Shown piece after piece: positions 60,796 through 64,000 of a DNA stretch of 64,000 nt. This DNA comes from Brachypodius melanocephalos (lineage: Eukaryota; Chordata; Aves; Passeriformes; Pycnonotidae), in NCBI GenBank assembly GCA_013398615.1, contig VZSR01003807.1:11596459-11660458 (forward strand). The letters run 5' to 3'. Position 1 is the first letter of the stretch. Each line of letters opens with the position of its first letter. The notes under the pieces are model-generated. The model made no database searches and was not told the DNA's origin. It worked only from the letters and a program-made list of their open reading frames with translations. Both the position numbers and the translations under genes were made by a program.

Positions 60796-63599
60796 GTAGT
60801 GACCCAGCACTGGGTGGGGTGTTGCTGGAAGGGTTGGAGCTTTTTTAAGGGAAAAAATGCTGAAAATCCCTCACCCCCCACCCCCAACCTCTGCCCACAG
60901 GGCACTGAGCCCTGCCGTGGGGTGGCCGGGGTCTGCAGCGAGCTGCAGCCCTCAGCCCAGGCTGAGGCACTGTGCAAAACAACACCCAGCCCCTCAGAAG
61001 TGGAGTTTAATTTTACTTCCCCTTGGGGAATAGCGTTAATCCGTAACTTTTTAGGCATCACTTGATCAGCTGAATTACAGCTATTAGCTTTGGACTCTAG
61101 GCATTTTTATGAGATATTAGTTCCAGGGCTTGTGGTTTGGCATAGAAAGCATATTATTCACACACAAAACAACTGCATTAAAATAACATTAGGAATCTGG
61201 CTTAAGCTGACAAAACCTAGGAAACTCAGAATTAAGGCTGAAAGTATGTCCTTAACTCACCCACTGCGTGCCCGGTGTGGCCAGTGGGTTGGCCCCACTG
61301 CCTCCAGCTGAGCCGTGCTCCCCTCGCTGTTCCAGGGGGGAAAGAGGCTGCACCTCGACTGAGGTCCCACCACCCCCAGGAGCAGGAACCCTTCTTTGTG
61401 CCTTAGAGTCCCTGTCCAGTCAGACAAGCCTTAGGACTTGTGTGTGATGCAACTTTTTTTCTGCACACCTCTACCTGGAGCCGGGTTTCCTCCCCTGTCA
61501 CCAGCATCCCTGCGGTCGGAGCAAAAGCTGCACAGAGCTGTGGAGGCTGGGTGGAGGCAACACCGGCCCCGGGAGAAGCAGAGGGGCCTTTCTGCAACCT
61601 GCCGGGGGAAAGCCCTTGGCTCACAAAATGCCTTCTAGTGTTCACTTTGTGGATCACCTTACTGTGAGGGAGCTGAGGCCAAGAAGTTGTGTGAGGATAC
61701 AGGTTGCTGTCGCTGGAGCTGGAGAGGGGTGAGGGGAAACTTGTGCAGGAGTTGTCCCAAATGGCTCCTCTTTTGCAGGGCTTTGGGTCATGGGAAGTGA
61801 CACTGCATATACAGAAATTTGTGTCACAGCATCCAGTAGCTGAAAAACAAAGGAGTGTCCCTAAAAGGGTCACACAGTGGGTCAAAAAGGAGCAGTGCTG
61901 TGCGCATTCCTGGTCTGAACATCTGCTGTGCTCCAGTTTTTCTCCCAAAGCCCTGCCCTTGATCACGGGACACAAATATCAAAATACTCATCTGGCCCTG
62001 GCTTTCCAGAAGGTGCATCTGAGCTTTGGAAAAGGTGATTTCAGCTGCAGCATGTTCACTGCAAAAGCAAACAAACAAACACAGCAGCCTCAGTGGAATC
62101 ACAGCTCACATCATCCAAGAAATGAGTTACCACAGGCCTCTAGGAAGGACTGATCTGCTCACTCCTGGAACACAGTTCATTTTAAGTTGTTCTTCCTCCA
62201 TGGCCAAATATTTGCCTCCACATGGCAGCAAAATAAGCTCCTCTAAAGCCATGTTTAAAATAAGCTTCAGTTCTGCCCTACCCATTCCTTTTATTTAAGA
62301 GCTCTGCTGTTTTGTAGGAAACAGTCCAAGATGCTCATGCATGAGGCATCTCTCAAGAATAAACCACATTAAAGGGAAAAAAAACCAAAATGCAGCAGAT
62401 AAAGGAAAAAAAAAGTTTTCCAGTTGCAAGGTTGTCACATTGCTCTATAAAAGGGGGTGCACCTTAACCATATTGGGTGTGATTTTTTTTTCCTCTCAGT
62501 GAGGTGAGAAATACATTTACTATTCCCATCTTGGAAGCAAAATAAATAGAATAATTATTTCCTTTCCCAGCAAAGGAAAATGAAGCTGAACTTTTAAAAG
62601 CCGTGTTTTTTACTTGTGTGCCTTAAACTAACATATTCCCTCGCTGCCTGGCATTTGCAACAGACCACAAACACATTGCTACACGTGGCACCAAATTTGT
62701 GTTTCAGGTCAGAATTGAGATGTTCTGGTGATAAATGAGGGATGCTTGTTCTATGGACATCTTGTCCCAGAAACACTGTAGCTAAATTTACCATAGAGCA
62801 CTACCAGTTTAATTCTTCCTTAGGTGGTCTTTTAATGAAAGAAAATAAATGTTTTGACTGGAACAATTCTCTAAACATAATTTGTGACCTCAGTATCAGG
62901 CCTCCTTGGTCTTCTTTTAAAGTTGCTGAGTGTCTCTTTGTCTCTCAGAGTACAGACAGTGCCAGGGATGTTCACCATTTCTGAAAGATGAGTCTGAAAT
63001 GAGCAGGTGTTGCACGACATAGGAGTTGTGTTACCCTCGTCCCTTGGATCTCATGACAGACACTCAGAGCCAGTGTGTATATATGCAGAGCATTTCCAGA
63101 AAATTATGAAATATAGGCCAGGATGGGTTTGCCATTGTCACAGAGAAGGGTCTCTGATCTTGCCCATGTACATCTAAAATCCTCACCAAAAAAAAAAATT
63201 ACCAGAAAATAAAAAGAAATTGAGACTGCAGGTGTGTGCATTTTATTAAGCTCACGGTGTCACTTGCAAAAAATGGTTGAAATGGCAGGTGATTGTTTCC
63301 ATTTTAAGGAAGGCTTAAGAATGACTGACATCTGCTTTTGCAGTTCTTATTTCTGCCAATCAAATCACTGAGGACAACAGTGAATAGTGCATATTTAGAA
63401 AATGTATTTTTAAAGTTGGGCTTTGACTGAACAGTCTCTACTTCGTGAGAAACTGAAGCCTTCCCTTCCCAACAAGCTGTGACTTAAATGCAGCAAGTGA
63501 AAGAGGAAAAAAACCCAAAGGTAGAATGAAGAAACAAAACTGTTTTAAAGAGTGATCTTGCCAAATGGACACCAGCACCCTACACCCTCTTCTCAGGTT
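60796..63599. other. Intergenic DNA, first part GC-rich
   Basis: GC-rich with scattered CpG to about 61600, then AT-rich. The 190-codon - strand frame at 61403-61975 and the frames overlapping it on + show no family resemblance. No repeat family was recognised. Confidence 0.5.
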
Positions 63600-64000
63600 T
63601 GGGAGCAAACTGGATTCTCACATGTGAGGACACATATCAGAAGGAATAGGCAAGGAAGAAGAGACAATGGGGTACCCCTGTGTGTTAGGGAATGTTTTGA
63701 TTTTCTGAAGCTTACTGATGGTGAGTTTATGGTTAAGTGTTTATGGATAAGAATCAGTGTAAAGGCCAACAAGGCACTGGGTTTTTCAAAGGCAGACTTT
63801 AACCTGTCTAGAAGACTGGTTAATAGAGTCCCATGGCAGTCAGTCCTGAAGGGCAAAGAGGTCCAGGAAGGCTGGACATTCTTCCAGAAGGAAATCCTAA
63901 AGGCGTGGGAGTAGTCTGTCCCAACATGCTGAAAGATCAGCCAGTGGAGAAGAAGACCAGCTTGGCTGAACAGAGAACTTTGGCTGGAATTTGGGGATGA
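63600..64000 (+). mobile_element. CR1 LINE fragment with internally deleted endonuclease region, runs off the right edge
   Basis: The + frame from 63552 reads RRNRQGRRDNGVPLCVREC, then CLWIRISVKANKA, which matches the start of the CR1 ORF2 endonuclease (RRDRQGRRGGGVALYVREC ... CLWVRIRGKANKA). It then jumps at about 63777 to LGFSKADFNLSRRLV, NRVPWQSVLKGKEVQEGWTF and FQKEILKAWE, the linker before reverse transcriptase. After a stop it continues recognisably as RRRPAWLNRELW to the window end. Well over 100 codons of the consensus, including the DFN and SDH catalytic motifs, are missing at the junction. The copy is dead, but the surviving parts are relatively well preserved. Confidence 0.92.

Noticed and set aside
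61403..61975. 190-codon - strand frame as a gene
   Set aside because: Cys/Ser/Pro-rich sequence with no family resemblance, no splice context, in GC-rich DNA where stops are rare.

Overview
The window looks like ordinary nuclear DNA of a bird. It is AT-rich and gene-poor. Its interspersed repeats are fragments of CR1-type LINEs plus two avian-type endogenous retroviral LTRs, and its only recognisable protein-coding sequence is split into short exons with GT-AG introns. The bird assignment is an inference from the CR1 dominance, the LTR family and the scarcity of repeats. No prokaryotic, organellar or CRISPR-like feature is visible.

The one supported gene is the 3' half of AIG1 (androgen-induced gene 1) on the + strand. 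Its protein is a multi-pass membrane hydrolase of fatty acid esters of hydroxy fatty acids. Three coding exons are present: 36543-36658, 46193-46356 and 49387-49424 (stop codon 49422-49424). They encode about the last 105 residues, from the catalytic histidine to the C-terminus. All junctions are GT-AG and the reading phase is continuous. Earlier exons, including the one with the catalytic threonine, were not found and should lie upstream of base 1. Bases 1-36542 are therefore read as one large intron. The 3' UTR probably ends near 50018, after an AATAAA at 49995-50000.

Layout. 1-36542 is AIG1 intron. It holds a pure (GGGAA)n array (521-693), a truncated endogenous retrovirus with polypurine tract and 3' LTR (about 5298-5939), a CR1 3' end (7610-7826), a 45-bp tandem duplication (9796-9885), a GC-rich stretch with long chance ORFs (about 12620-13180), an LTR of an abundant avian family (about 19000-19471), a tandem array of about 175-bp units abutting a second CR1 3' end (20989-21907), an antisense CR1 (25138-25375) and a MIR/L2-like relic (30125-30265). 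36659-46192 and 46357-49386 are the last two introns, with no recognised elements. 50019-64000 is downstream intergenic DNA. It holds an endonuclease-like LINE relic (55695-55970), a perfect 10-bp inverted repeat, a CpG-rich segment (60465-60795) and, at the right edge, a CR1 fragment whose endonuclease/linker region carries an internal deletion (63600-64000).

No new multi-gene system was found. The points most worth checking are the (GGGAA)n array on the sense strand of the AIG1 intron, the 175-bp tandem array, the sense-oriented LTRs with promoter and polyadenylation signals, the exon boundary placed directly before the AIG1 catalytic histidine, and the isolated CpG-rich segment downstream of the gene.
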